Below, in pieces: positions 32,967-43,092 of a stretch of 64,000 nt of DNA. Numbering within the stretch: the first letter of the stretch is position 1; every line of letters starts with the position of its first letter. This DNA comes from UBA1381 sp964399965 (lineage in GTDB: Bacteria; Bacillota; Clostridia; UBA1381). The notes beneath the pieces are model-generated. The model was not told where the DNA came from, searched no databases, and saw only the letters and a program-made list of their open reading frames with translations. The stretch is taken from positions 1 through 64,000 of the forward strand of contig CAYNRX010000001.1 of the NCBI GenBank assembly GCA_964399965.1, written 5' to 3'. The position numbers and the translations under genes are program-made.

Positions 32967-34636
32967 CAGAACAGCCCTACCGTAACGCCGTTTTCATCAA
33001 CGTCTATGTTCTCGGCCGCCGGAACTTTCGGCAACCCCGGCATTGTCATAATATTTCCTGTTTCGGCCACGATAAATCCGGCTCCGTTTGATATACGGAT
33101 CTCTGAAACTGTGACCGTAAAGCCCTCGGGCCGTCCCAGAAGTTTAGGGTCGTCAGAGAGCGAATATTGCGTCTTTGCGATACAGACCGGCTTTTTATCA
33201 AGCCCCAGCTCCACCAACCTTTTTATCTGCCGCTTCGCCTTGGCTGAATATTCCACCCCGGAGCCGCCGTAAACCTTTGTCACAATTGCAAGTATCTTGT
33301 TTTCTATCGTATCTTCGGTATCATAACAAGGCGCACAGTGCGACGGCGTTGTCTCTATCGTCTCCAGCACCGCTCTTGCCAGAGCTTCGCCGCCTGCTCC
33401 CCCCTTTTCAAACACCTCCGAAAGCTCGCATTTTACACCATGCTCCGCACAGACGCCGATCACCGTTTTCAGCTCCTCTTCGGAATCGCTTGCAAACCTA
33501 TTTACTGCCACCACTACCGGTGCGCCAAACATCTGCATATTTTCAATGTGCTTTTCCAAGTTTGCCATACCCTTTTTCAGAGCTTCTACATTGGGCGTTC
33601 CCAGCTCGCTCTTCGGTATGCCTGCGTTGTATTTTAAAGCGCGCACCGTTGCCACAACGACTACCGCATCCGGTCTCAGCCCGGCCAGACGGCATTTTAT
33701 ATCGATAAATTTCTCGGCTCCCAGATCAGCTCCGAAACCGGCCTCTGTTATCACGTAATCTCCCAGTTTCATTGCCAGCTTTGTCGCCGACACCGAATTG
33801 CAGCCGTGAGCAATATTGGCAAACGGACCGCCGTGGATGAGACAGGGCGTATGCTCTAAAGTTTGTACAAGATTAGGCTTTATAGCATCCTTTAATAGCA
33901 CGGTCATCGCGCCCTCGGCCTTCAAGTCTGAAGCCTTTACAGGCTTACCGCTGCGGTCATAGGCCACGATTATTTCCCCCAGCCTGCGTCTTAAATCTTC
34001 GATACCGTCGGCAAGGCAAAGTATAGCCATTACCTCCGAAGCCACAGTTATAAGGAAACCATCCTCGCGCGGCAGGCCGTTGGCGCTGCCCCCAAGCCCT
34101 ATTACTATCTTTCTCAATGCCCTGTCATTCGTATCAAGCGCACGTTTCCATACAACATTGTTCACATCTATATCAAGCTCGTTGCCTTGATGGATATGGT
34201 TATCTATCATCGCCGAAAGCAGGTTATTGGCAGCCGTCAGCGCATGTAGATCGCCTGTGAAATGCAGGTTGATATCTTCCATCGGCACCACCTGGCTGTA
34301 TCCGCCGCCGGCCGCTCCGCCCTTTAATCCCATGACCGGTCCCAGCGAAGGCTCACGAAGCGCTAATACACATTTTTTGCCCAGCCTTGACATAGCATCA
34401 CCCAAGCCTATTGTGGTGGTCGTTTTGCCTTCTCCGGCAGGCGTTGGATTTATTGCCGTTACCAGCATCAGCTTTGCATCCTCATTGTCCGCAAACTGCT
34501 TTTTTACCTCGTCGCCAAGTTTTGCCTTATATCTTCCGTAATATTCAATATCCTCATCATGTATGCCGAGTTTGCTTGCTATTTCACGAATAGGTTTCAT
34601 CTGCGCTCTGTGCGCAATTTCAATATCAGATAACAT
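32966..34636 (-). CDS. fhs: Formate-tetrahydrofolate ligase
   Basis: ATP-dependent formation of 10-formyl-THF from formate; feeds purine and one-carbon metabolism and the Wood-Ljungdahl methyl branch. 556 residues, the standard length. P-loop-like TPAGEGKTTTTIGL, MGLKGGAAGGGYSQVVPM and GFGADLGAEKF are family hallmarks. First gene of an fhs-tsaE-tsaB-rpiB unit with overlapping genes. No acsB, folD or other acetogenesis gene is in the window. Confidence 0.97.
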   Translation of the reverse strand: MLSDIEIAHRAQMKPIREIASKLGIHDEDIEYYGRYKAKLGDEVKKQFADNEDAKLMLVTAINPTPAGEGKTTTTIGLGDAMSRLGKKCVLALREPSLGPVMGLKGGAAGGGYSQVVPMEDINLHFTGDLHALTAANNLLSAMIDNHIHQGNELDIDVNNVVWKRALDTNDRALRKIVIGLGGSANGLPREDGFLITVASEVMAILCLADGIEDLRRRLGEIIVAYDRSGKPVKASDLKAEGAMTVLLKDAIKPNLVQTLEHTPCLIHGGPFANIAHGCNSVSATKLAMKLGDYVITEAGFGADLGAEKFIDIKCRLAGLRPDAVVVVATVRALKYNAGIPKSELGTPNVEALKKGMANLEKHIENMQMFGAPVVVAVNRFASDSEEELKTVIGVCAEHGVKCELSEVFEKGGAGGEALARAVLETIETTPSHCAPCYDTEDTIENKILAIVTKVYGGSGVEYSAKAKRQIKRLVELGLDKKPVCIAKTQYSLSDDPKLLGRPEGFTVTVSEIRISNGAGFIVAETGNIMTMPGLPKVPAAENIDVDENGVTVGLF

Positions 34637-34730
34637 CGTAAGCCGCCTCTTTCGTACTTTATTTCCTGCTCTTTAAACCTCAAATAGAGCCGTACACAAG
34701 GTCACAGCTCTACTGGTTATCTTCAACTAT

Positions 34731-35186
34731 TTAGTTATTGTTGAAATACGCCCTGTCCTCACGTATCTTTCTGGCCAACATTTCCAGACGGTTTTCTGCA
34801 TCGGCCAGAAGATCGTTTACATACTGGTCACAATCCGTCTTTATCTCATGCGCTTTCTGATTGGCGGCGTTGACCATCTCATTGGCCTGCTCATAAGCCC
34901 TTTTTGTCACTTCGTGCTCATCTATAAGCTGCATCTGCGTTTCTTCAGCGCTCTTTCTTATGTTGTCAGCTCTTGACTCAGCCTCCGAAAGTATACGCTG
35001 ACGCTCCTCCTTGACCCATTTCGCCTCTTTCAGCTCATCGGGATACACAAGGCGCATTTCCTGCAGAAAATCAAGAAGCTCGTCTCGGTCAAGCATGATC
35101 TTGCCGGTAAGAGGAACAGTAGACGCCTTGTCTATAGTCTCCTCCATCATATCAATGATCTCCATTAAATCCATATCCGTATCCAT
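34731..35186 (-). CDS. Coiled-coil protein (DivIVA-like or ATP-synthase-stalk-like)
   Basis: A 151-residue soluble, charged and largely helical protein. Residues about 55-150 have a heptad pattern with many Ala, Glu, Lys and Arg (EERQRILSEAESRADNIRKS, AYEQANEMVNAANQKAHEIK), like the C-terminal coiled coil of DivIVA-type proteins or ATPase stalk subunits. No catalytic domain. The start is ATG 35186, with AGGAGAG upstream, in preference to an extended frame to 35243. It lies directly after rsmD-coaD, the position where Clostridia often encode such a protein. Function unknown. Confidence 0.75.
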   Translation of the reverse strand: MDTDMDLMEIIDMMEETIDKASTVPLTGKIMLDRDELLDFLQEMRLVYPDELKEAKWVKEERQRILSEAESRADNIRKSAEETQMQLIDEHEVTKRAYEQANEMVNAANQKAHEIKTDCDQYVNDLLADAENRLEMLARKIREDRAYFNNN

Positions 35187-35211
35187 TACACTCTCTCCTG
35201 TTCGTATAGGT

Positions 35212-35691
35212 TTAATATTTATATTTCTTCTGAATATACTCAATTATTGGCTCCGGCACCAATCCGGACAGCTCGCCGTGATATTTCGCAACTTCTTTGA
35301 CCATGCTTGAGCTGATATATGAATACTTCGTATCCGTCATCAAAAACACAGTCTCAAATTCCGGATCCAGAGCTTTATTTAAAAGCGCCATCTGAAATTC
35401 ATACTCAAAATCCGCTACCGTCCTCAGTCCCTTGATTATGACAGCCGCATTCTTGGCCTTTGCAAAATCCACTAAAAGCCCCGTAAAGGTATCGACCTCT
35501 ACATTGCCCAGCTCACGCGTAACCTCCCTTATCATCGAAGCTCGCTCGTCTGCTGTATAGACCGGATTTTTATTTATATTGTTAAGTACGCCCACGACAA
35601 CTCTGTCATATATCCGCGAGGCACGCTTTATAATATCAAGATGCCCGCAGGTTATCGGATCAAAGCTGCCGGGATAGACCGCTGTCTGCAT
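35212..35691 (-). CDS. coaD: Phosphopantetheine adenylyltransferase
   Basis: Fourth step of CoA synthesis: 4'-phosphopantetheine plus ATP gives dephospho-CoA. 159 residues. The nucleotidyltransferase signature YPGSFDPITCGHLDII and KGLRTVADFEYE are diagnostic. ATG 35691 is used with GAAGGG inside the end of rsmD. The rsmD-coaD pairing is conserved in Firmicutes. coaX and a probable pantothenate transporter lie at 50.8-52.4 kb. Confidence 0.97.
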   Translation of the reverse strand: MQTAVYPGSFDPITCGHLDIIKRASRIYDRVVVGVLNNINKNPVYTADERASMIREVTRELGNVEVDTFTGLLVDFAKAKNAAVIIKGLRTVADFEYEFQMALLNKALDPEFETVFLMTDTKYSYISSSMVKEVAKYHGELSGLVPEPIIEYIQKKYKY

Positions 35692-35695
35692 GAAT

Positions 35696-36250
35696 TTAAA
35701 CAAACCCTTCTTTTTTCTTTTTATAAACAGTTATAAATGTTCTGCCGTACCGTCTGGATTTAAGCATCTCAAAACCGTCTCTTTCGGTATGCTCGTCCTC
35801 ATCATCGCTTTCCAAAACAACAACGCCCGTATCGCACAGCACACTGTGCTCCCTTATGGATTTCATTACAGGATCCGTAAAACCTTTTCGATAGGGCGGA
35901 TCGAGGAATATCAGGCTGAAATCCCTGTGGCAGCCGGCAAGATAAGAAAGCGCATCCTGGGCAACGATCTGCGTCCTGTCACAAAATCCCAGACTGCGGC
36001 AGTTTTTAGAAACTACCTCGCGCGAGGCCTTGTCACGATCGACGCATACCGCTGACTGCGCGCCGCGGCTCAAGGCTTCAAAAGCCAGTGCACCGCTGCC
36101 CGCAAACAGATCAAGCACCCTCGCATCGCGGACATAGGGCTGTATCAGATTAAATACAGACTCCTTCACCCGATCTGTAGTCGGCCGTATATCACTGCCC
36201 TCAAATCCGCACAGCTTATGGCCGCGCTTTGAACCTGATATTATACGCAT
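35696..36250 (-). CDS. rsmD: 16S rRNA (guanine966-N2) methyltransferase RsmD
   Basis: SAM-dependent methyltransferase of 16S rRNA G966. 184 residues with motif I VLDLFAGSGALAFEALSRGA and the catalytic LIFLDPPYRKG. N-terminal MRIISGSKRGHKL and RPTTDRVKESVFN are family signatures. Four bases separate its stop from coaD. Confidence 0.96.
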   Translation of the reverse strand: MRIISGSKRGHKLCGFEGSDIRPTTDRVKESVFNLIQPYVRDARVLDLFAGSGALAFEALSRGAQSAVCVDRDKASREVVSKNCRSLGFCDRTQIVAQDALSYLAGCHRDFSLIFLDPPYRKGFTDPVMKSIREHSVLCDTGVVVLESDDEDEHTERDGFEMLKSRRYGRTFITVYKKKKEGFV

Positions 36251-36427
36251 CGTTTACCTCGTAATACTTTTATACGGCCGGAGAGGATCTCTCCTCTCCG
36301 ACACATACTTCGTTCTATATTGTATCTTAAAAATCCTCTTACGTCAAGAAGTTTTTTATAATGTTAGATATTTTATATACTTTTGACATAAACGTGTAAT
36401 ATTCCTGTCATTGAAACAGACATATTT

Positions 36428-39241
36428 TTACAGTTTCTCCGTAAAATCGGGGACGATCTCACCGCGCACATATTCAGCCTCCGGCACCGGCGGTTCTTCT
36501 ATCATATCGGGTCCGATATAAAAACCTGTCTGCGGGCACTGGTTGTAAGCTGTGTTTTGCCAAGCAACACTCATGCGGTAAACATGGTCGTGCATCAGGG
36601 TATAGAATTTCTTGTCCGTCAGATCTGTAGTCGTGTAGAGCCTGAGCTCGGTACTATCCTCATTTCTCCAAACAACCTCCTCGCGCCAGTCGCCGAGGAT
36701 ATCAGCCTGGATACATGGAGTGCCTTTCATCCAGTTGTTAGACAGCGTCCCTACGGGATCCAGTATGGTCACCAGACGGTTGTTTTCATAATCCCACTTA
36801 TATATTTTGGGATAGCCTACCTTTTTCTCCTTATCAAACTCATGGTCGAGAAGCTCACGGATCAGGTCACCGTCCCACCAGATAGCAAAATTGATGGAAT
36901 CCGGGCCTTTTTCATTTATCAGCTGGCCGTCGAACGTATATATACCGTCATCCATTACCCATACCTGATTGCCCTTATAGCGCGGATCGATCTTCGCGCA
37001 AAGCCCTCTGGTCGTATCACGGCCTGTGTACCTACCCCAGCTTATCTCACCGGTGGCAGGATTTCTTACCTCAAAACCGTATTCGACCTTTTCATGCTCA
37101 TGTATCTGGAAAAAGTCAAGATTTTCCGAATCAGGCATAAATTTACCTAGATTCATGCAGTCACCGTGTTCAAGTCCGGTGGAATATATCCCTGTTCCGT
37201 CATGATCGACCGCCATAGCGCCGTAGACTATCTCATCGCGGCCGTCGCCGTCGATATCGCCCACGCCGAGATTATGGTTGCCCTGATTGGTGTATTCTAT
37301 ATTCTGCTTGCTGTTGGCCAGGAATTTCCAACGCTTCACCAATCGGTTATCTATCATATCATAGGCAACGAGCGCAGTCGGGCAGCCGTGATCGTAATAA
37401 CCGCGGCACATAACAACGCTCGGATTCACACCGTCAAGATAAGCCACGCAGGCCAGGAAACGGTCAACGCGGTTACCCCAGCTGTCGCCCCATTCGCTTA
37501 CATCGCCGCGAGGCTGCTCATAATCGGTCGTATCTATCGCCGCGCCTGTAGTACCGTCAAATACAGTCAGATATTCCGGCCCTTCAAGGATAAATCCATC
37601 CTTGTTGCGATAATCGGCATCCTTGTCGCCTATCACGTTGCCTACGCCGTCAACCGTACCATCGGCAGTTTTGCAGATAACCTCCGCCTTACCATCGTTG
37701 TTGAAGTCGTAGGCCATCACCTGCGTGTAGTGCGAACCGGCACGGATGTTTACACCCAGATCTATCCTCCACAGCTTAGTCCCGTTCAGCTTATACGCAT
37801 CCAGCAACACCTTGCCCGTATAGCCCTTGTGAGAATTATCTTTGCCGTTAGCGTCCCAGCGCAGGATTATCTCATATTCGCCGTCGCCGTCGAGATCCGC
37901 CACGGCAGCGTCATTTGCCGTATACTGATATATGTTACCGTCGGGGGTATGCGCGGGAGCCGGCTTGTCAAGCGGGATCGACAAATACGGCTTTTCCCAT
38001 ACCTTGACCTGTGCGCCGGTTTTCTCTGCCTTGCCCTCATGCACCGCCTTTATGGTGTATGTATCATTGACATTTCCCTCTTTATCAAGATAATTGGTGC
38101 TGTCGGTCAGCGGTTTTTCGGTTATAAGTTCACCGTTTCTTTCGATGACAAAATCAATATCTTTCTTGTATTCCCAGCCGTTCAATCGCCAGCTTAAGAA
38201 TACGCCGCTATCTGTCTTTACTGCTACCGCTCCTCTGTCAAGCGTCTCCATTTTGGGTTTGAACGAAGGAGCGACAGGCTCTATCTTTATCTCAGCTTTC
38301 TGCGCTGCCCCGGCCGGAGTTATCGCCTCCACTGCATATATGAACGGCGCATTAACTATTACTTCAGAGTCTATATACTCCGTCTCCTCTGTCTCGCAGA
38401 GCTTTTTATATATACCATAGGGGGCTTTCTGATATACGTTATACCATACGGCGTCCTCGACCTTATCCCAGGAAAGGGCAACGGTGTTTTCGGTAACGCC
38501 TGCATGGAGGTTTTCCACCGGCTTGGATGGCTCTTCCCCATTTTTGACAACTATATCCAGCGTCTCAGAGGGCTGAGAGAAAAATTTATAGCCGTACAAT
38601 CCATATACGGTATACTTGTATCTTTCCGCAAGTCTTACCTCCGTATCGGTAAACTCTTCGGTTATAACATCTATTTCCCTGTCAAATTCTCTGTTCTGCA
38701 TATTTTGGCGTATTACACGATATCCGCATACGCCGTCCAGCTTATCCCAGGAGAGGTTTACCGACTGTTTATCGGCCTTTGCCGTCACTGTATAGGAGAT
38801 AGAACCAAACGGTATATCACGCTTGGGCGAGATCTCCACTGCATTTAGGCAAGGATGCCTGCCCTCATCAACAGAGAATGTCATAACGCCGTCCGTGACC
38901 TCTGTCTCTATGACCTTTTCTGTTATTTTACCGTCGTATACCCAGAAATGTATCGCTTGTCCATTTACGGTAATATTAGTGGTAACGTCTCCTTCATCTA
39001 CATAGTCCCCGGAATATATCCTGACCATATAGATCCCATTATCAAGCTTTACCTTGAACTCTTTTCCTCCCATCAAAAGAAAATCACGGCAAAGATCCTT
39101 TGCACCTGTCTTACGCTCTACAGCCTCTGCCGGTGCAGACAATCCATATCCCTTGCTCTCATCGTAGACCATCTGTTCATTTATCTTAATGAATCCGTCT
39201 ACAGGCGCCTTTTTCCCGAAATCAAAACTAATATGCTGCAT
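36428..39241 (-). CDS. Cytoplasmic rhamnogalacturonan lyase (PL11) with Fn3 domains
   Basis: A 937-residue PL11 enzyme, predicted to cleave rhamnogalacturonan oligosaccharides. Residues about 1-150 form a malectin/CBM-like beta domain (GIYMVRIYSGDY), then two fibronectin III domains (about 155-325), then the PL11 propeller (about 335-925) with LDRGAVAV, DLDGDGEYE, NNDGKAEVICKTADGT and GDWREE. No signal peptide: the start is firm, with GAGGAG seven bases before ATG 39241. It therefore probably works on imported fragments, in parallel with the cytosolic YesX of Bacillus, while the 3813-7745 enzyme is exported. Stands alone; no transporter beside it. Confidence 0.92.
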   Translation of the reverse strand: MQHISFDFGKKAPVDGFIKINEQMVYDESKGYGLSAPAEAVERKTGAKDLCRDFLLMGGKEFKVKLDNGIYMVRIYSGDYVDEGDVTTNITVNGQAIHFWVYDGKITEKVIETEVTDGVMTFSVDEGRHPCLNAVEISPKRDIPFGSISYTVTAKADKQSVNLSWDKLDGVCGYRVIRQNMQNREFDREIDVITEEFTDTEVRLAERYKYTVYGLYGYKFFSQPSETLDIVVKNGEEPSKPVENLHAGVTENTVALSWDKVEDAVWYNVYQKAPYGIYKKLCETEETEYIDSEVIVNAPFIYAVEAITPAGAAQKAEIKIEPVAPSFKPKMETLDRGAVAVKTDSGVFLSWRLNGWEYKKDIDFVIERNGELITEKPLTDSTNYLDKEGNVNDTYTIKAVHEGKAEKTGAQVKVWEKPYLSIPLDKPAPAHTPDGNIYQYTANDAAVADLDGDGEYEIILRWDANGKDNSHKGYTGKVLLDAYKLNGTKLWRIDLGVNIRAGSHYTQVMAYDFNNDGKAEVICKTADGTVDGVGNVIGDKDADYRNKDGFILEGPEYLTVFDGTTGAAIDTTDYEQPRGDVSEWGDSWGNRVDRFLACVAYLDGVNPSVVMCRGYYDHGCPTALVAYDMIDNRLVKRWKFLANSKQNIEYTNQGNHNLGVGDIDGDGRDEIVYGAMAVDHDGTGIYSTGLEHGDCMNLGKFMPDSENLDFFQIHEHEKVEYGFEVRNPATGEISWGRYTGRDTTRGLCAKIDPRYKGNQVWVMDDGIYTFDGQLINEKGPDSINFAIWWDGDLIRELLDHEFDKEKKVGYPKIYKWDYENNRLVTILDPVGTLSNNWMKGTPCIQADILGDWREEVVWRNEDSTELRLYTTTDLTDKKFYTLMHDHVYRMSVAWQNTAYNQCPQTGFYIGPDMIEEPPVPEAEYVRGEIVPDFTEKL

Positions 39242-39353
39242 CTTAACACTCCTCTCATAAAATACATATTAATCTATTTTAATTATACTACAATCAGCAA
39301 AAAAAGAAAAGACCTTTTTGCAAATATTTTAAATATTTTTATAAATAAGAAAA

Positions 39354-39381
39354 CAAGGCTCCCCAGCTTGGGGGAGCCTTG
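39354..39381 (-). terminator. Terminator after nifJ
   Basis: CAAGGCTCCCC and GGGGAGCCTTG form an 11-bp stem, followed on the minus strand by TTTTCTTATTT. Confidence 0.92.
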
Positions 39382-39395
39382 CTATTACAGCTTTA

Positions 39396-42300
39396 TTAGT
39401 TTTCTTCAGCCATCTTAACGAGCTTTTCGTACTTTTCCTTAGCGGCTTTTTCAGCCTTAGCGAACAGCACCTTTGCTCTTTCCGGATTAGATCGTGCAAG
39501 CGAGTTGTAACGAACCTCACCCATGATGAAGTCCTCATACTCTGCCTTGGGAGCCTTAGAGTCGAGCTGGAACGGATTCTTGCCTTCCATAGCCCTTCTC
39601 GGGTCATAGCGGAACAGATGCCAGTAGCCTGCGTCTACGGCCTTCTTTTCCTCTGTCTGAGCAATGCTCATTCCGCCCTTTATACCGTGGTTGATACACG
39701 GAGCATAAGCAATGATAAGCGACGGGCCGTGATAGCTTTCCGCCTCGATCATAGCTTTCAAGCACTGGTTGGGGTTAGCACCCTGCGCTATCTGTGCTAC
39801 ATATACATAACCATAGGTCATAGCAATGCCTGCCAGATCCTTCTTCTTTACTTCCTTACCGGCAGCCGCGAACTGAGCGATAGCACCTGTCGGAGTAGCC
39901 TTTGAGGACTGACCGCCTGTGTTGGAATATACTTCTGTATCGAATACCAGGATATTTACATCTTCGCCGGAGGCCAGAACGTGGTCAACGCCGCCGAAGC
40001 CGATATCATATGCCCAGCCATCGCCGCCGAAGATCCATACAGACTTCTTCATGAGATATTCCTTGTCGGCAAGAACATTCTTCGCATCTTCGGAACCAAT
40101 ATTTGCTATAGCCGCCAGCAGCTCATCAACAGCCACCTTGTTGGCCGCAGCATCGTCCTTAGTCTCAAGGAACTTATCAACGGCAGGTTTAACGTCAGCA
40201 TTTTCAGCAGCAATTCTTTCCAGCCGCTCAATATTTGCCTCTCTTAAGGTGTTCTGTGCCAGGAACATACCGTAACCGAACTCTGCATTGTCCTCAAACA
40301 GAGAGTTAGCCCAAGCCGGACCGTGGCCGTTCTTGTCCATCGCATACGGAGTTGACGGAGACGAACCGCCCCAAATCGACGAACATCCCGTAGCGTTAGC
40401 TATATACATTCTGTCGCCGAACAGCTGGGTAACGAGCTTCGCATAAGGAGTCTCGCCGCAGCCTGCGCAGGCGCCAGAGAACTCAAGGTACGGCTTTTTA
40501 AACTGGCTGCCCTTGATAGTCGTAGCCGCAAACTTAGCTGCAACATCAGCCTTAGGCTCCAGCTCAACGCCGTAGTCAAACGACTTCTGAACATCCAGCT
40601 GCGAATCCAGGGACTTCATTGTCAAAGCCTTCAGATCGCCCTTCTTGCCCGGGCATACGTTAGCGCAGCTTCCGCAGCCTGTGCAGTCGAGAACGGAAAC
40701 AGCTATGGCAAAGAACTTGTCGTCCATCTGCTTCATAGCGATGTACTTCATACCCTCGGGAGCGTTGTCAGCCTCTTCCTTTGTCAATACTACCGGACGA
40801 ATACAAGCGTGAGGACATACATAAGAGCAAAGTCCGCACTGCAGACATGCCTCAGAATTCCACTCGGGAACGTCAATAGCGATACCGCGCTTCTCGTAAG
40901 CAGCCGAACCCAGGGGAACCTGTCCGTTTGCATACTTTTCAAATGTGGATACCGGCAGAGTCATACCCTTGAAGGAGTTGATCGGAACGAGCACATCGTT
41001 TACATAGTTGATCAGATCGCTGTCACCGTCAAACTTGTGACCCAGCTCCTCGTATTCAGCATTTTTCCACGATTCGGGAACCTCTACCTTTACGACCTGC
41101 TGAGCACCGGCGTCAATCGCGTCATGATTCATCTTTACGATCGCGTCACCCTTCTTGGAGTATGAAGCTGTGGCGGCGTCCTTCATGTACTTGATGGCGT
41201 CGTCCTCGGGGATAATTCCGGCGAGTTTGAAGAATGCAGACTGTAAAACAGTGTTTATTCTGTTGCCAAGTCCTATCTCCTTACCGACCTTTACACCGTC
41301 TATCGTGTAGAACTGGATATTGTTATCGGCAATATACTTCTTAACCTGGCCAGGCAAATGTTCCTCAAGCTCCTCGGCATTCCATGAGCAGTTCAGGAGG
41401 AATACGCCGCCGGGCTTGATGTCGGATACCATGTCGTACTGTCTGATGTATGAAGCCTTATGACAAGCAACGAAGTCGGCTTTATTTATAAGATATGTCG
41501 AGGTGATCTTAGCATGGCCGAATCTCAGATGCGAAACTGTCAGACCGCCCGACTTCTTGGAGTCATAGTCGAAATAAGCCTGTACGTTCATATCCGTATG
41601 GTCGCCTATAATCTTAACGGAGTTCTTGTTGGCTCCTACAGTACCGTCTGCGCCCAGACCCCAGAACTTACAGCTGGTGATACCGGCCGGAGTTGTATCC
41701 GGATTTTCCTTTATTTCAAGCGACAGATTGGTAACATCGTCCACGATACCGATAGTGAATCTCTTCTTCTCCGTATTTCTGTATACAGCTATGATCTGTG
41801 CCGGCGTCGTATCCTTGGAGCCGAGACCATAACGTCCGCTGTATACGGGAACGTTAGCAAATTTTGTTCCTGTCAGGGCAGCTGCCACATCAAGATACAG
41901 CGGCTCGCCTACAGAACCGGATTCCTTTGTTCTGTCAAGAACAGATATCTTCTTTACTGTATCGGGGATAGCGTTTATAAGGTGCTCTACCGAGAACGGA
42001 CGGTACAGGCGTACCTTTATCAGGCCGACCTTCTCGCCGTTGGCGTTTAAGTAGTCGACTGTCTCGGAGATAGTGTCGCATACAGAACCCATAGCAATGA
42101 TTATCTGCTCTGCATCTTCTGCACCGTAGTAATTGAACAGCTTATAATCTGTTCCGATCTTCTCGTTTACCTTGTTCATGTACTCTTCAACAACAGCAGG
42201 AGTTGCATCGTAATACTTATTGGCAGCTTCCTTTGCCTGGAAGAATACGTCAGGATTCTGAGCCGTACCTCTCTGTGCGGGATGCTCAGGATTTAAAGAA

Positions 42301-42917
42301 CCACGCCTGAACGCTGCCACAGCGTCCATGTCGATCATATCCTTAAGATCCTCATAATCCCAGCAGGCTACCTTCTGGTACTCATGCGAAGTCCTGAAGC
42401 CATCGAAGAAGTGCACAAACGGCACTCTTGCCTTTACGGTAGAAAGATGTGCTACCGCGCCAAGATCCATTGCCTCCTGAGGATTGCACGACGAAAGCAT
42501 GGCAAAGCCTGTCTGACGGCACGCCATAACATCCTGATGGTCGCCGAAGATCGACAACGCATGAGATGCGAGCGCTCTTGCCGATACATTGAATACGCAA
42601 GGCAGAAATTCACCTGCTATCTTGTACATATTCGGTATCATGAGCAAAAGCCCCTGAGAAGCCGTGTACGTCGTTGTGAACGCGCCGGCTGTGAGCGAAC
42701 CGTGAACAGCGCCAGCTGCTCCGGCCTCGGACTGCATCTCAACGACCTTTACAGGACGCCCAAAAATGTTCTTCATTCCAGCGGCAGCCCATTTGTCTGT
42801 AACTTCCGCCATAGTTGATGATGGTGTGATCGGATAAATAGCAGCGACGTCGGTAAACGCATATGATGCGTAAGCCGCAGCGTTGTTACCATCCATGGTT
42901 TTCATTTTTCTCGCCAT
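39396..42917 (-). CDS. nifJ: Pyruvate:ferredoxin (flavodoxin) oxidoreductase
   Basis: Anaerobic conversion of pyruvate plus CoA to acetyl-CoA, CO2 and reduced ferredoxin. A single-chain homodimeric type of about 1173 residues with domains in order: N-terminal TPP-type domain (YPITPSSTMAE), gamma domain, two 4Fe-4S motifs (CLQCGLCSYVCPHAC and CTGCGSCANVCPG), and the C-terminal TPP-binding domain with GCGETPYAK and GDGWAYDIG. ATG 42917 follows GGAGG at eight bases; the longer frame to 42959 adds unsupported residues. Monocistronic, with its own promoter and terminator. A strong anaerobic marker. Confidence 0.97.
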   Translation of the reverse strand: MARKMKTMDGNNAAAYASYAFTDVAAIYPITPSSTMAEVTDKWAAAGMKNIFGRPVKVVEMQSEAGAAGAVHGSLTAGAFTTTYTASQGLLLMIPNMYKIAGEFLPCVFNVSARALASHALSIFGDHQDVMACRQTGFAMLSSCNPQEAMDLGAVAHLSTVKARVPFVHFFDGFRTSHEYQKVACWDYEDLKDMIDMDAVAAFRRGSLNPEHPAQRGTAQNPDVFFQAKEAANKYYDATPAVVEEYMNKVNEKIGTDYKLFNYYGAEDAEQIIIAMGSVCDTISETVDYLNANGEKVGLIKVRLYRPFSVEHLINAIPDTVKKISVLDRTKESGSVGEPLYLDVAAALTGTKFANVPVYSGRYGLGSKDTTPAQIIAVYRNTEKKRFTIGIVDDVTNLSLEIKENPDTTPAGITSCKFWGLGADGTVGANKNSVKIIGDHTDMNVQAYFDYDSKKSGGLTVSHLRFGHAKITSTYLINKADFVACHKASYIRQYDMVSDIKPGGVFLLNCSWNAEELEEHLPGQVKKYIADNNIQFYTIDGVKVGKEIGLGNRINTVLQSAFFKLAGIIPEDDAIKYMKDAATASYSKKGDAIVKMNHDAIDAGAQQVVKVEVPESWKNAEYEELGHKFDGDSDLINYVNDVLVPINSFKGMTLPVSTFEKYANGQVPLGSAAYEKRGIAIDVPEWNSEACLQCGLCSYVCPHACIRPVVLTKEEADNAPEGMKYIAMKQMDDKFFAIAVSVLDCTGCGSCANVCPGKKGDLKALTMKSLDSQLDVQKSFDYGVELEPKADVAAKFAATTIKGSQFKKPYLEFSGACAGCGETPYAKLVTQLFGDRMYIANATGCSSIWGGSSPSTPYAMDKNGHGPAWANSLFEDNAEFGYGMFLAQNTLREANIERLERIAAENADVKPAVDKFLETKDDAAANKVAVDELLAAIANIGSEDAKNVLADKEYLMKKSVWIFGGDGWAYDIGFGGVDHVLASGEDVNILVFDTEVYSNTGGQSSKATPTGAIAQFAAAGKEVKKKDLAGIAMTYGYVYVAQIAQGANPNQCLKAMIEAESYHGPSLIIAYAPCINHGIKGGMSIAQTEEKKAVDAGYWHLFRYDPRRAMEGKNPFQLDSKAPKAEYEDFIMGEVRYNSLARSNPERAKVLFAKAEKAAKEKYEKLVKMAEEN

Positions 42918-42967
42918 CGGAATTTCCTCCTTTGATATAATTGGCTTATTGTGCAACACACATTTCT

Positions 42968-42996
42968 ATCATACCACCTTTTCATCAAAAAATCAA
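42968..42996 (-). promoter_or_regulatory. Promoter of nifJ
   Basis: Minus strand TTGATT (42996-42991), 17-bp spacer, TATGAT (42973-42968). Confidence 0.75.
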
Positions 42997-43030
42997 GGAT
43001 TTAACACAAATTTTTCAAAAAAATATACTA

Positions 43031-43070
43031 AAAAGGCATATCACGAATTTATCGCGATACACCTTTTTAA
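43031..43070 (-). terminator. Terminator after the D,D-carboxypeptidase
   Basis: Minus strand AAAAAGGTGTATCGCG pairs with CGTGATATGCCTTTTT, counting G-U pairs, and ends in a T-run. Confidence 0.8.
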
Positions 43071-43092
43071 AATATTACTAAACATGATTTTG

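Noticed and set aside
36279..36300. Terminator between the second PL11 gene and rsmD
   Set aside because: CGGAGAG/CTCTCCG can pair, but no T-run follows on the minus strand and the site is about 130 bp past the stop codon.
37166..38197. Plus-strand frame of 343 codons opposite the second PL11 gene
   Set aside because: Long only because it mirrors the codon pattern of the lyase; no plausible start signal or protein family.
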